A stretch of DNA of 64,000 bases. Origin: Bacillota bacterium. GTDB taxonomy: Bacteria > Bacillota > Clostridia > Oscillospirales > Ruminococcaceae. The DNA lies in NCBI GenBank assembly GCA_023412215.1, contig JAEYNX010000014.1, positions 1-64,000 of the forward strand, written 5' to 3'. Under the pieces are notes generated by a model. It was not told the DNA's origin. It saw only the letters and a program-made list of their open reading frames with translations, and made no database searches. Positions within the stretch are counted from its first letter, which is position 1, and each line of letters opens with the position of its first letter. The position numbers and the translations under genes are program-made. Shown here piece by piece: positions 1 through 7,845 of this stretch.

Positions 1-34
1 GATTTTGGTGGGCAGCTAGCTGCCCACCAAAATC
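1..34. repeat. perfect 34-bp palindrome at window edge
   Basis: The first 17 bases (GATTTTGGTGGGCAGCT) are followed directly by their exact reverse complement. It could be a terminator-like hairpin, a recombination site or the end of a mobile element. What lies to its left is outside the window. The next 180 bases hold no recognisable gene until the HicB-like remnant. Confidence 0.6.
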
Positions 35-212
35 GTTCCAACAACATCCCGATGCGTCCCCTTCATTGGTGCTCTCCCAAAGAGGTCCTCGCCAACTTCA
101 CTGTCCAACATGTTTGACAAACCTACAATATTGCGTTAGATTAAAAGTTCGGGCGGAAGATTCCAGAGTCTATAATAGCCTACCCTGATCACAAGCCGAA
201 CGAATTGGAACA

Positions 213-395
213 ATGGTGGATATAGATTTTGAGGCGTATCGGCGGGAGAACGACCAGCGCGCCGTACGCAAAAACGTTACCATACCTAGCTGGTTAAACG
301 ACTTAGCCGAAAAATCAGGCATTAACTTTTCACAAGTCTTACAGGAAGGGCTCAAGGACAGGCTGCATGTATCCGGTCGACAAATAAGACGATAA
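213..395 (+). pseudogene. HicB-type antitoxin, C-terminal remnant
   Basis: The 60-residue product matches only the C-terminal part of Firmicutes HicB antitoxins: a linker (VDIDFEAYRRENDQRAV) and then the ribbon-helix-helix DNA-binding segment (KNVTIPSWLNDLAEKSG, INFSQVLQEGLKDRL). A complete protein of this type is about 130 residues and starts with a HicB-fold domain that would neutralise the HicA mRNA interferase. That domain is missing: the frame is closed by a stop 9 codons upstream of the ATG, there is no clear ribosome site, and no HicA gene is adjacent. Most likely a decayed toxin-antitoxin locus. A short stand-alone RHH repressor is possible but less likely, because the HicB linker is retained. 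Confidence 0.6.
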
Positions 396-400
396 AAAAT

Positions 401-431
401 AAAGCGGATACCGTTTCGAGGTATCCGCTTT
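401..431. terminator. bidirectional terminator hairpin
   Basis: A 12-bp perfect stem (AAAGCGGATACC / GGTATCCGCTTT) with a 7-nt loop and A/T-rich flanks lies between the HicB remnant and the convergent ferredoxin gene. It can stop transcription from either side. Confidence 0.7.
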
Positions 432-447
432 ATATGTAATTTGGAGA

Positions 448-621
448 TTATTCTTTCGGAGCGGGTGCACTCACGGGGCAAACCCCTGCGCAGGCACCGC
501 AATCAATGCAAGCACTCTCGTCAATTACAAACTTCGTGTCGCCGGCCGAGATAGCGGAAACAGGGCATTCAGCTTCGCAAGCGCCGCAGCTGATGCAATC
601 ATCAGAAATATGATAAGCCAT
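448..621 (-). CDS. 2[4Fe-4S] ferredoxin
   Basis: Small electron carrier of 57 residues, the usual size for clostridial ferredoxins. Two cluster-binding motifs are visible, CISCGACEAECP near residues 9-20 and CIDCGACAGVCP near 38-49; each supplies three cysteines of one cluster plus the Cys-Pro ligand of the other. It would carry electrons for cytosolic oxidoreductases such as pyruvate:ferredoxin oxidoreductase or hydrogenase. The start is MAYHISDD, set by a strong AAGGAGGT ribosome site at 631-638; longer upstream starts in this frame have no such site. It is monocistronic, with its own promoter at 652-679. Confidence 0.95.
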   Translation of the reverse strand: MAYHISDDCISCGACEAECPVSAISAGDTKFVIDESACIDCGACAGVCPVSAPAPKE

Positions 622-651
622 AAACAAAACACCTCCTTGTAGTATGGTTTT

Positions 652-679
652 ATTGTACCACAACCGAGCAAAAATGCAA
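652..679 (-). promoter_or_regulatory. sigma-A type promoter of the ferredoxin gene
   Basis: On the minus strand there is a TTGCAT -35 box, a 16-nt spacer and a TACAAT -10 box. This places the start about 25 nt upstream of the ferredoxin ribosome site. Confidence 0.55.
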
Positions 680-769
680 TAGTATTCTGTTCTTTTACAT
701 TTTGCCTGCTTGTCCGCGCTTTTTCGAAAAAAGCGGATTTTACCTTGAAAGATATCTGAAAATTTGCCC

Positions 770-907
770 CTACAGCAGCAAGGTAGTTGAGGCCACAATA
801 ATCGCGATTTCCTCCTCCGATAAGCCCTCCTTCAGCTCTTTTCCGCAGACCGGGCATTCCTTTTGGTCGGTGTCGTATTCCTTTTTGCACTGCTCACAAT
901 ATTTCAT
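770..907 (-). CDS. 45-residue zinc-ribbon protein
   Basis: A very short gene whose product begins MKYCEQCKKEYDTDQKECPV. Two CxxC knuckles (CEQC near residues 4-7, CPVC near 18-21) form a zinc ribbon. An acidic stretch (EGLSEEEIA) and a hydrophobic tail (IIVASTTLLL) follow, which may touch a membrane or partner. An AGGAGG site lies 9 nt before the ATG; the ATG a few bases further upstream is closed at once by TGA. Similar zinc-ribbon heads are common at the N-terminus of clostridial membrane or regulatory proteins, so this may be a minimal adaptor. Function unknown. Confidence 0.6.
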   Translation of the reverse strand: MKYCEQCKKEYDTDQKECPVCGKELKEGLSEEEIAIIVASTTLLL

Positions 908-1015
908 GTCATAAGCCCTCCTTTATGGCCTTTATGCAAAACCAATGGTCCGGTACAGCTAGAATCCTTATCTTATTATATCCATGAACCGGCCGGTAAG
1001 CAAATCATTTTCAAA

Positions 1016-2167
1016 CTATTCCGCCGCGGCAAGCTCGCTCTCGTCCATCAGCGTAGTGCCGGGGTAGTAGTGCGCGAGGATTTCCTCGTAGGTGCTGCCC
1101 TGCCTCGCCATGTAGTCGGCGCCGTACTGGCTCATCCCCACACCGTGCCCGTAGCCGAGGGTAGTAAAGGTGAATGCCTTGTTGGCGTAGCTTACCGTAA
1201 AGTTTGCTGAGCGCAGCGTAAACAGCGCTCTGGCGTCCTGCCCCGTCATGGTGACGTCCCCCGCCGTCAGCTCGGTAACGGTGCCCGACTCGGTGCGGTC
1301 TTTAACGGCAAACCACTTCGTCTTGTCGGTGGGCAGCTTGATATCCGTATACTTTTCGGTGAGCAGCCGCTGCACCTCATCCGCCGCGATCTCGGTTTCC
1401 GCCTCGTAGTTCTTGGCGAGGGTGTCTCCGAAGCTCTCTACCGGTATAAGGTAGGGCGCGCCGTTCTCCCACACGGTCGTCGCGTCCTCGGTTTTGCCGG
1501 CAGACATTGAGTGGTACGCCGCCACGATCGGCTGGTCATCATACACCAGCACCTTCTCCAGCACCTCGTCGCACGCCTTGGTGATCTTGCCCCAGTAGAT
1601 ATCAAAGTTATCGCCGAAGCGCTCGTGTGCGCTTTCCTCAGTCATATAACCCAGCAGCTTGGAGGGGTCGGCGCTGAAATCGGCGCCCTTAAGGGTATCG
1701 TCCTGCTCTGCCTGCTGGTTAAGCCTTCTGCGCAGCGCGTAGGTGTGGGCGGCAACCGCCTGCGCCTTGAGGGCCTCCTCGCTGAAAGAGGCGGGCATCT
1801 CCGCCGTCACCGCGCCAATGATGTAGTCGCGGCGCGAGACCGTCTCCACCTCGCCGGTGGTGAGGTTTAGTATCTTAAACTCGTCCACTGTCTGCGCGCT
1901 TGTTTGCGGGGCAGTGCTCTCCGTATCCGGGCCGCTGGGCGCGGAGCTTTGCCCCGCCAGAAGCTCGGCCAGCTTTTGCTGCGCGTCGGCATTCGGGTCT
2001 ATCATCGCGGGGTCTGCCGGAGTGGAGGAGGTACTCACTTTGTCGTCCTCGGGGGCGCTTGCGGTTTTAAAGGGGTTCAGCAGCTCGATATCGCCGCCCA
2101 TGGCCAGCAGCGGGATGAGGATGAGCGCCAACAGCAACAACAGCGCAAGCGCGAGACTTTCTTTCAT
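1016..2167 (-). CDS. spoIID: stage II sporulation protein D (SpoIID/LytB family)
   Basis: Membrane-anchored peptidoglycan lytic transglycosylase of the engulfment machinery, which works with SpoIIP and SpoIIM when the mother cell engulfs the forespore. The protein has an N-terminal membrane helix (LALALLLLLALILIPLLA), a low-complexity Ser/Ala/Pro linker to about residue 100, and then the SpoIID domain. That domain includes AEMPASFSEEALKAQAVAA and the family hallmark HGVGMSQYGA near the C-terminus. I prefer the ATG at 2167 (MKESLAL), preceded by GGAAAGGA; an ATG seven codons upstream has no ribosome site. It stands alone here, not next to the spoIIQ or murA genes that neighbour it in some genomes. 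Expected to be sigma-E dependent from the family; I could not define a clear promoter. Confidence 0.9.
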   Translation of the reverse strand: MKESLALALLLLLALILIPLLAMGGDIELLNPFKTASAPEDDKVSTSSTPADPAMIDPNADAQQKLAELLAGQSSAPSGPDTESTAPQTSAQTVDEFKILNLTTGEVETVSRRDYIIGAVTAEMPASFSEEALKAQAVAAHTYALRRRLNQQAEQDDTLKGADFSADPSKLLGYMTEESAHERFGDNFDIYWGKITKACDEVLEKVLVYDDQPIVAAYHSMSAGKTEDATTVWENGAPYLIPVESFGDTLAKNYEAETEIAADEVQRLLTEKYTDIKLPTDKTKWFAVKDRTESGTVTELTAGDVTMTGQDARALFTLRSANFTVSYANKAFTFTTLGYGHGVGMSQYGADYMARQGSTYEEILAHYYPGTTLMDESELAAAE

Positions 2168-2301
2168 TTTATTTTCATTCCTTTCCATTTATGGTTATAC
2201 GCTTGGCCATACCGCGGTGCCGGTGATCTTCTTTTCGGCAGGGCAAACGCGCCTGATTTGAAGGAGAAAAATGAACATTATGCAAACAGGCTCCTGTAAG
2301 G

Positions 2302-2330
2302 TTGACAACTATTTGTTTGCGGAGTAGAAT
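2302..2330 (+). promoter_or_regulatory. sigma-A promoter for citrate synthase
   Basis: TTGACA, a 17-nt spacer and TAGAAT, which is close to consensus. It would start a leader of roughly 190 nt before the citrate synthase ATG. Confidence 0.7.
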
Positions 2331-2421
2331 AGTATTATATTCGGTCTTCGATTCCGTGCTTAAGGGCAGGTTTTGTGCGGGTAGGCTTGGCAGATTTACG
2401 GCGTTGCGTTCATCACAGTTC

Positions 2422-2477
2422 CTGTGAAAAATGCAGGAACAGCACGAAGTCTCTGCATTTTGTGAACTCTTTCACAG
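2422..2477 (+). promoter_or_regulatory. nested-hairpin leader upstream of citrate synthase
   Basis: Within the leader, CTGTGAAA (2422-2429) pairs with TTTCACAG (2470-2477), and AAAATGCAG (2428-2436) pairs with CTGCATTTT (2453-2461). An alternative small hairpin GTTCCTG/CAGGAAC (2418-2440) competes with this fold. Mutually exclusive stems of this kind suggest conformational control. No known riboswitch class was recognised. Confidence 0.4.
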
Positions 2478-2528
2478 CGGGTTTACCTTTTGGAAGAATC
2501 ATTATTATTGGGTATGGAGGGAAGCGAT

Positions 2529-3911
2529 ATGAATCTTGCCTTAAACACCGGCCTCACGATGGGCCAGGAGCAGGAGAAGGCCATTAAATTACTATGCGAG
2601 GAGTACATAAAGTATAACAGCATCGACCCGTCTCTCAACGATAAATTTAGCGTCAAACGCGGCCTGCGCAACCCGGACGGTACCGGCGTTGTGGCGGGGC
2701 TCACCCATATCTGCAACGTACACGGCTATGTGGTAAGCGAGGGTGAGCGCGTGCCGATCGATGGCGAGCTCATCTACCGCGGCATTAACATAAAAGAGCT
2801 GGTTGACGGCTGCAAGCAGGAGAATCGCTTCGGCTACGAAGAGGCGGTATGGCTGCTGCTCTTCGGCAGCCTGCCCACCAAGGCGCAGCTGGAGGGCTTC
2901 CAACGCACACTCTGCCTTTTCAGGGAGATGCCCTCGGGGTTTGTGGACGATATCATCATCAAGGCGCCGTCGCCCAACATCATGAACAAGCTCGCGCGCT
3001 CGGTGCTGGCCCTTTACTCCTACGACGACAGGGCGGACGACACCGGCCTTGAAAACACGATGCGCCAGTGCATTGAGCTGATTGCGCGCCTGCCCAGCAT
3101 CATGGTGAGCGCCTATCAGGTAAAAAAACGCGCGTATGACAACGAGAGTATGTTCTTGCACCCCTGCCTGCAGGAGCACAGCACCGCGGAGAACATCCTT
3201 TCCACCATCCGCGTAGACCGCGAGTTCACCGACGAAGAAGCCAAGCTCTTAGACCTGATGCTTCTGCTGCACGCCGAGCACGGTGGCGGCAACAACTCCT
3301 CGTTTACCTGCCGCGTGCTTACCTCCTCGGGCACCGACTGCTACTCGGCCATTGCGTCGGCGATCTGCTCGCTCAAGGGCCCGAAGCACGGCGGCGCCAA
3401 CAACAAGGTGATGCAGATGCTCGACTTCATCAAGGCGGATGTCGCGCACTGGACCAACGAGATGGAGGTGGCCGACTACCTGCGCAAGATTCTGCGCAAG
3501 GAGACGGGCGACGGCTCGGGGCTTATTTACGGCATCGGGCACGCCATCTACACCAAGAGCGACCCGCGCGCCGTTATCCTAAAGGAAAATGCCACCCACC
3601 TTGCCAATGGCAGCGAATTCGAAGCGGAGTTTAAGCTGCTCGAGCTGATTGAGCGCCTTGCCCCCGAGGTATTCTACCAGCACAAGGGCGACAGCAAGAT
3701 GGTGTGCGCCAATGTGGACTTCTACTCCGGCCTGGTGTACAAGATGCTGGGCATACCGCCCGAGCTGTACACCCCGCTCTTTGCCGTTGCCCGCATCGGC
3801 GGCTGGTGCGCGCACCGCATCGAGGAGCTGACCACCTGCAACCGCATCATGCGCCCCGCCTACAAGGCCATCGCGCAGGAACGCTCCTACGTGGCGCTAA
3901 GTAAGCGGTAA
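2529..3911 (+). CDS. citrate synthase, long clostridial form
   Basis: Condenses acetyl-CoA and oxaloacetate to citrate, the first step of the oxidative arm toward 2-oxoglutarate and glutamate. At 460 residues it is longer than CitZ-type enzymes (about 370), because of an N-terminal extension typical of a clostridial subgroup. The active-site histidine segments are present: LLHAEHGGGNNSSF around residue 250, GPKHGGANNKVM and GIGHAIYTKSDPRA, followed by the C-terminal ARIGGWCAHRIEE. The start MNLALNTG is chosen because GGAGG lies 8 nt upstream; an ATG 13 codons earlier has no such site. Single gene with its own promoter and a structured leader. No aconitase or isocitrate dehydrogenase gene lies nearby. 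Confidence 0.93.
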   Translation: MNLALNTGLTMGQEQEKAIKLLCEEYIKYNSIDPSLNDKFSVKRGLRNPDGTGVVAGLTHICNVHGYVVSEGERVPIDGELIYRGINIKELVDGCKQENRFGYEEAVWLLLFGSLPTKAQLEGFQRTLCLFREMPSGFVDDIIIKAPSPNIMNKLARSVLALYSYDDRADDTGLENTMRQCIELIARLPSIMVSAYQVKKRAYDNESMFLHPCLQEHSTAENILSTIRVDREFTDEEAKLLDLMLLLHAEHGGGNNSSFTCRVLTSSGTDCYSAIASAICSLKGPKHGGANNKVMQMLDFIKADVAHWTNEMEVADYLRKILRKETGDGSGLIYGIGHAIYTKSDPRAVILKENATHLANGSEFEAEFKLLELIERLAPEVFYQHKGDSKMVCANVDFYSGLVYKMLGIPPELYTPLFAVARIGGWCAHRIEELTTCNRIMRPAYKAIAQERSYVALSKR

Positions 3912-4043
3912 TACTCATTCTTCTGCCCTTCTAGGGAAGCAACAGTACTTGGTGTTATGGCAGCAGGTGTATTCAATGTAATGCGGTGGCTTTGAGCTGT
4001 TTTTATAAAGGCGCGTTTAAAAATTTAAGTATAAAATATCATG

Positions 4044-4077
4044 AAAGGCCGCCCGTCAAACAGGCGACCTTTTTTTG
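4044..4077 (+). terminator. rho-independent terminator after citrate synthase
   Basis: A stem AAAGGCCGCC / GGCGACCTTT with one mismatch is followed by a run of T. The rest of the roughly 300-bp gap on either side holds no recognisable gene. Confidence 0.7.
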
Positions 4078-4219
4078 TTTGAAATTCCCACTAAACTATG
4101 GTATGATAATCTCTGCGAATACCAAAGGACATCATAAAAATTTAAGTTTCAATACGCTGGATCGTATTGGGACCATTTTGCGGAAACCAGTTTAAATGTG
4201 TTTGGGAGATGGTGCGTTG

Positions 4220-5059
4220 ATGAAGTATCGTTTTGTATGCGGTATTGCGGTAGCCTCCGCTGCTGCCCTTGTAGCATTACGCCTGTGGCAGTATCTATGG
4301 ATTATTGATGTTTCTTCGGGGTTCTTTACCCGCTTTAGCCCGACCATCCCCGTGATGTATGGGATTATGGGCGCTGTTTTTGTAATCTCCGCCGTTGCGG
4401 CCTTTGCGGACAAGACCTTTTTAATCGATCTGCCTTCCCTGCCCCCGCGCGCCCGAATCCTTGGGCTTGTGCTGTTGCTTGCGGGTGCCGCGAACATGTT
4501 TTCGTCGGCCTTCAGCACGCCGGACGCCTTTTTAAACGCCTCGCGCGACGCTAAAACGATGATCGCCGTCATCCTCGGCTTTGCCGCCTCCGCCGTGCTG
4601 TTGTATTACGGTGTGCGGCTTATCACGGGCCACAGCCTTTCGGCCAGCGGGCGCGTGCTGCCGCTGCTGCCCATGGCATGGGCGACGGTGCGGCTGCTCA
4701 TCACCTTCATGCACAACGCGACGGTGCTGCCCATCAGCGAAAACCTGCTCACCCTGCTCTCGCTCGTGGCGATGGCGATCTACTTCTTATACTTCGCTTT
4801 TGCCGTGGCGGGTACCGAAACCAAACTTTCGCGCCGCTGCTTCTTCATCTTCGGCATTACCGGCTTTGTGCTGATTGCCACCAACACGCTGGGGATGCTC
4901 ACTGCCGCCTCCGCCCACGCCTTTTACGAGCTTGAGCCGGACTGGTACATCACCCGCGTTGCCGACCTGCTTACCGCCATTGTGATGCTGAGCACCGCGC
5001 TCTATACCGCTTTCGCGCGTAAGCCCATCCCCGCCGCACAGGACGAGACCGCGCAATGA
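4220..5059 (+). CDS. polytopic membrane protein, unknown function
   Basis: A 279-residue protein with about seven predicted membrane helices, for example VCGIAVASAAALVALRLW, VMYGIMGAVFVISAVAAF, ILGLVLLLAGAANMF and MIAVILGFAASAVLLYYG. I do not recognise the family and see no catalytic motif. The start MKYRF follows a GGGAG site about 11 nt upstream. It overlaps the next gene by ATGA, so the two are translationally coupled and probably work together. A membrane transporter or sensor with a cytosolic cupin partner is possible but is only inference. Confidence 0.65.
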   Translation: MKYRFVCGIAVASAAALVALRLWQYLWIIDVSSGFFTRFSPTIPVMYGIMGAVFVISAVAAFADKTFLIDLPSLPPRARILGLVLLLAGAANMFSSAFSTPDAFLNASRDAKTMIAVILGFAASAVLLYYGVRLITGHSLSASGRVLPLLPMAWATVRLLITFMHNATVLPISENLLTLLSLVAMAIYFLYFAFAVAGTETKLSRRCFFIFGITGFVLIATNTLGMLTAASAHAFYELEPDWYITRVADLLTAIVMLSTALYTAFARKPIPAAQDETAQ

Positions 5060-5403
5060 ACGAGTTCCCCGACTTCATGAAACACCCGCTCAACCGCGTG
5101 CCCGCCTCGGCGCAGAATACCCAAGACATCGAGGGCTATTACTTTACGGGCTCCGACGGCAGCCGGATGGCCTTCTGGACCTGTTTTGCGGACAGGGTAT
5201 CGCAGGAGCATACGCACGATTTTGACGAATACATGCTCTGCGTGAGCGGCCGGTATACCGCCACCGTAAACGGGGAGGAAATCGTTCTAAACCCCGGCGA
5301 CGAGATGTTGATCCCGAAAGGGACGTTACAGGGCGGCAGCTGCATCGCGGGTACGCGCACGATTCACTGCTTCGGCGGGAAACGTATATCCACGCAACTA
5401 TAG
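5056..5403 (+). CDS. small cupin-domain protein
   Basis: A single-domain cupin of 115 residues. Motif 1 is seen in EHTHDFDEYMLCVSG (two His and the Glu of the metal site). Motif 2 is NPGDEMLIPKGTLQGG, in which the usual third histidine is replaced, so metal binding may be partial. Such proteins bind small sugars or carboxylates, or act as small isomerases or regulators. It starts inside the stop of the membrane-protein gene (ATGA overlap) and ends before a strong bidirectional terminator, making a two-gene operon. Confidence 0.75.
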   Translation: MNEFPDFMKHPLNRVPASAQNTQDIEGYYFTGSDGSRMAFWTCFADRVSQEHTHDFDEYMLCVSGRYTATVNGEEIVLNPGDEMLIPKGTLQGGSCIAGTRTIHCFGGKRISTQL

Positions 5404-5422
5404 ACTTTAAACATATAAAGAG

Positions 5423-5466
5423 AAAACGCGCCATCCAAAACGACATTGTTTGGATGGCGCGTTTTT
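5423..5466. terminator. strong bidirectional terminator
   Basis: A stem of about 17 bp (AAAACGCGCCATCCAAA with its complement) has A-runs on the left and T-runs on the right. It separates the cupin operon (+) from the surface-protein gene (-). Confidence 0.85.
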
Positions 5467-5489
5467 ATGATACGATGATCTTGGCCGCG

Positions 5490-7448
5490 TTACACGCTGC
5501 GCCTTTTCGCGCGGTACAGCGCTATCCCGAACGCGGCAACCAGTGCCGCAGCCGCTATGGGGATAAAAGGCGGCCTGCGCGCGCCCGTTTCGGGGATGGC
5601 GGGGCGTGTCGTGCCCGTATACTGTATGATTGCGAAATAGCCCAGCCGCGAGGTGTCAAATACCAGGTAGCCGCCGGACTTCACCGTGTCCATATCGGTG
5701 AGGGTTTCGCTGAACTCGTTGTAACGGTAAACCCTCAAATCCCCGCTGTAACTGTAGGGAACAGGCAGCCGCACGCGGATTCTGCCGCTGAAATCGCTTA
5801 TCTCGTCGTCGTCCTCGTCAAGCAGCGACAGGTCGTATACCCTTACGCCGCCAACCGTGCCGATGCGCTGTGCAAGGTTTTTTATATCGCTGTTTATAAC
5901 GGTGCCGCTCACCTGCCTGCTGCCTACTGAAATGCTGGATACGCCCGAGGGAAGCGAAAGACGGGTAAGGTCGTAGCTGACATCGCTGTCGGAGTCGGTT
6001 ATCTCAATGTCGTCGTAATCGTAATCGTCATCATCATCATCGTAATCATCGTCATCATCATCATCGTAATCATCGTCATCGTCATCCGACGAGCGCGCCG
6101 TTACGGTTACCTTCGCGGTGCCGTATTCGCTGTGGTCGGCCACCGAGGTCGCCCTTACCGTAATAGTTCTGGCGGTTTCGTTATTGGCTATCCTCAATTT
6201 TCCGCTGCTGCTGATGGAGGTAGAGGATTTTTTGTTGCCCGCTATGCTCCATAAAACAGCCTGGCTCGGGTTGCCCGTACCGGTTACGGTGGCAGTAAAG
6301 GTTTTGCTTTCTCCTTTGCGTACCGATGTCGAGGAGGGCGACACTCTTACCCGTGTTACCGTGAAACTGTCGTTATCCACAATGGCTACGGTCGCCGTCG
6401 GTGTACTAATGATGCCCGAACTTATATTGCTGAGCGTTACCGAAAAGGTCTCGTTGCTCTCGTGAACAGCATCATCCACAATGGGTACCGAAATGCGTTG
6501 GCTGGTTTCTCCCGCCGCAAAGGTAATCCTGCCCGCGGATGCCATATAATCCGTTCCGGCTGTCGCGGTGCCGTTTGCGGTAACATAATCGAGCGTCACA
6601 CCGCCGTCGCTGCCACCGATGCGCGTAACGGTAAGGGTAACAACGCCCCCATTCTCATTGATACTGTAGGCGGCAGGGCTAAATTGAAAGGACTCTACGT
6701 TCGGCACAACAGTAACATTGAAGGTACCCGATTTTAAAGGCTCGCTTCTGGAAGTGGCCTTTACCGTAACGGTACCCGCTCGGAAAGCAGAAAGCAGGCC
6801 GTCTATGCCAATGTCCGCCACACCCGTGCCGTTTATAACGCTCCAAGTAACTTCCTGGTTCGCGTCAACGGGCGAAACCGTAGCGTACATCTGCAAGGCG
6901 CCGCCGTTTAACACGGTGGTGGCGCCACGCGCGCCCGCAACGGTTATGGAATGCGCATAATCATGGATGGTGACGGTGGCCGGGTTGTTCATTCCGAGTG
7001 CGGCTCCGCCGGCGGGTGACATTAAAGTTAAAACAACCATAAAGGCTTCAGCCGCCTCAGGGGTGGTATCATCTGCCAGCGTAATCTCAATATCCTTGCT
7101 GGTTTCGCCGTCCGTAAAGATTAAGGTGCCGTGCTTTTCGGTATAGTCGCTGCCCGCTACCGCACCGCCGCCGAGTATATTTAGGGTGTCGTAGTATATG
7201 GTTACCTCGCCGCTGCCGCCGGTTCGGGTAACCGTAAGCGTCACGCTGCCCGCCGCTTCATCCACATTCACCGCAGTGGCGGCGAATTGGAAGGTGCCAC
7301 TGTCGCCCGGAGTAACCGCATTCAGGTTTATGCCCAAACTGCCCCCCGGGAGCAACTCGAACACCATGCACACCGTCACCAGTACGGGTGCTATTCTCTT
7401 CGCCAACGTTGTTAACATCTTCTTCCACACACCTTTCATGCCTTGCAT
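5490..7448 (-). CDS. cell-wall-anchored surface protein, Calx-beta/Ig-like
   Basis: A 652-residue exported protein. In order: signal peptide (to about 35), Calx-beta domain (about 50-165, with AGSDYTEKHGTLIFTDGETS), bacterial Ig-like domain (about 168-248), second Calx-beta domain (about 253-360, ATAGTDYMASAGRITFAAGE), second Ig-like domain (about 363-450), a 26-residue Asp/Tyr linker (455-480), and a C-terminal domain. The end reads IPETG (618-622), then a hydrophobic helix and the basic tail RAKRR, which is an LPXTG-like sortase signal. Calx-beta domains commonly bind calcium, and the Asp-rich linker would add capacity. Likely an adhesin or matrix protein. The true start could be an internal ATG at 7439 or 7418. 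A 400-bp AT-rich region with an inverted repeat lies upstream. Confidence 0.85.
   Translation of the reverse strand: MQGMKGVWKKMLTTLAKRIAPVLVTVCMVFELLPGGSLGINLNAVTPGDSGTFQFAATAVNVDEAAGSVTLTVTRTGGSGEVTIYYDTLNILGGGAVAGSDYTEKHGTLIFTDGETSKDIEITLADDTTPEAAEAFMVVLTLMSPAGGAALGMNNPATVTIHDYAHSITVAGARGATTVLNGGALQMYATVSPVDANQEVTWSVINGTGVADIGIDGLLSAFRAGTVTVKATSRSEPLKSGTFNVTVVPNVESFQFSPAAYSINENGGVVTLTVTRIGGSDGGVTLDYVTANGTATAGTDYMASAGRITFAAGETSQRISVPIVDDAVHESNETFSVTLSNISSGIISTPTATVAIVDNDSFTVTRVRVSPSSTSVRKGESKTFTATVTGTGNPSQAVLWSIAGNKKSSTSISSSGKLRIANNETARTITVRATSVADHSEYGTAKVTVTARSSDDDDDDYDDDDDDDYDDDDDDYDYDDIEITDSDSDVSYDLTRLSLPSGVSSISVGSRQVSGTVINSDIKNLAQRIGTVGGVRVYDLSLLDEDDDEISDFSGRIRVRLPVPYSYSGDLRVYRYNEFSETLTDMDTVKSGGYLVFDTSRLGYFAIIQYTGTTRPAIPETGARRPPFIPIAAAALVAAFGIALYRAKRRSV
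6010..6087 (-). repeat. trinucleotide-rich tract encoding the Asp/Tyr linker
   Basis: Near-continuous ATC/GTC/GTA triplets on the plus strand encode 22 Asp and 4 Tyr on the minus strand, with Tyr breaking the Asp blocks every 6-7 residues. Such a tract can vary in length by replication slippage without shifting the frame. Confidence 0.8.
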
Positions 7449-7536
7449 CCAACAGCTAAGGCCTAAAACTTTTACTTACTGTCGATAATACAGAATCTTT
7501 GCTGCCCCCTAGAAAAAACTACTTCCCCACATAATA

Positions 7537-7564
7537 GATATTACCATTTATATATGGTAATATC
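7537..7564. promoter_or_regulatory. 11-bp inverted repeat upstream of the surface-protein gene
   Basis: GATATTACCAT and ATGGTAATATC are separated by 6 nt in an AT-rich region 90-115 nt upstream of the surface-protein start. The symmetry suggests an operator for a dimeric regulator. No binding protein can be assigned. Confidence 0.45.
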
Positions 7565-7760
7565 AACCTTTATTATATATAACTTATAAAATAATGAAAA
7601 TTTTGGTTCAATTGGGTTGCAGGAATCATCAACCTAGCGGCATTTACCGACGGGTATGGCCGCGAACGGTCAGGCAGCCCTCTTTGTAAGCCCAACGAGT
7701 ATCCGGCGTGCTAGCAGGCGTGCCGATATAGCAAGCAGCCACGCCCGTTGCCTGTAAAAA

Positions 7761-7793
7761 ACGGAGGACGATGCGTTTTGCATCGTCCTCCGT
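7761..7793 (-). terminator. pnp terminator
   Basis: On the minus strand a 14-bp stem (ACGGAGGACGATGC and complement) is followed by TTTTTT. It lies about 55 nt past the pnp stop codon. Confidence 0.85.
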
Positions 7794-7813
7794 GAATATT
7801 GTTCTTATACCGC

Positions 7814-7836
7814 GGGCGAACGCAGTTCGCCCCTAC
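7814..7836. repeat. GTAGGG-family palindromic repeat
   Basis: The palindrome GGGCGAACGCAGTTCGCCC followed by CTAC matches the dispersed repeats clustered at 12.7-13.4, 50.7-51.2, 57.5-57.7 and 61.2-62.2 kb. It sits between the pnp stop codon and the pnp terminator. Confidence 0.75.
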
Positions 7837-7845
7837 AATGAGGAT

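Noticed and set aside
716..737. Hairpin CGCTTTTT/AAAAAAGCG after the zinc-ribbon gene as a terminator
   Set aside because: No T-run follows on the minus strand, and it lies upstream of the ferredoxin promoter; too weak to call.
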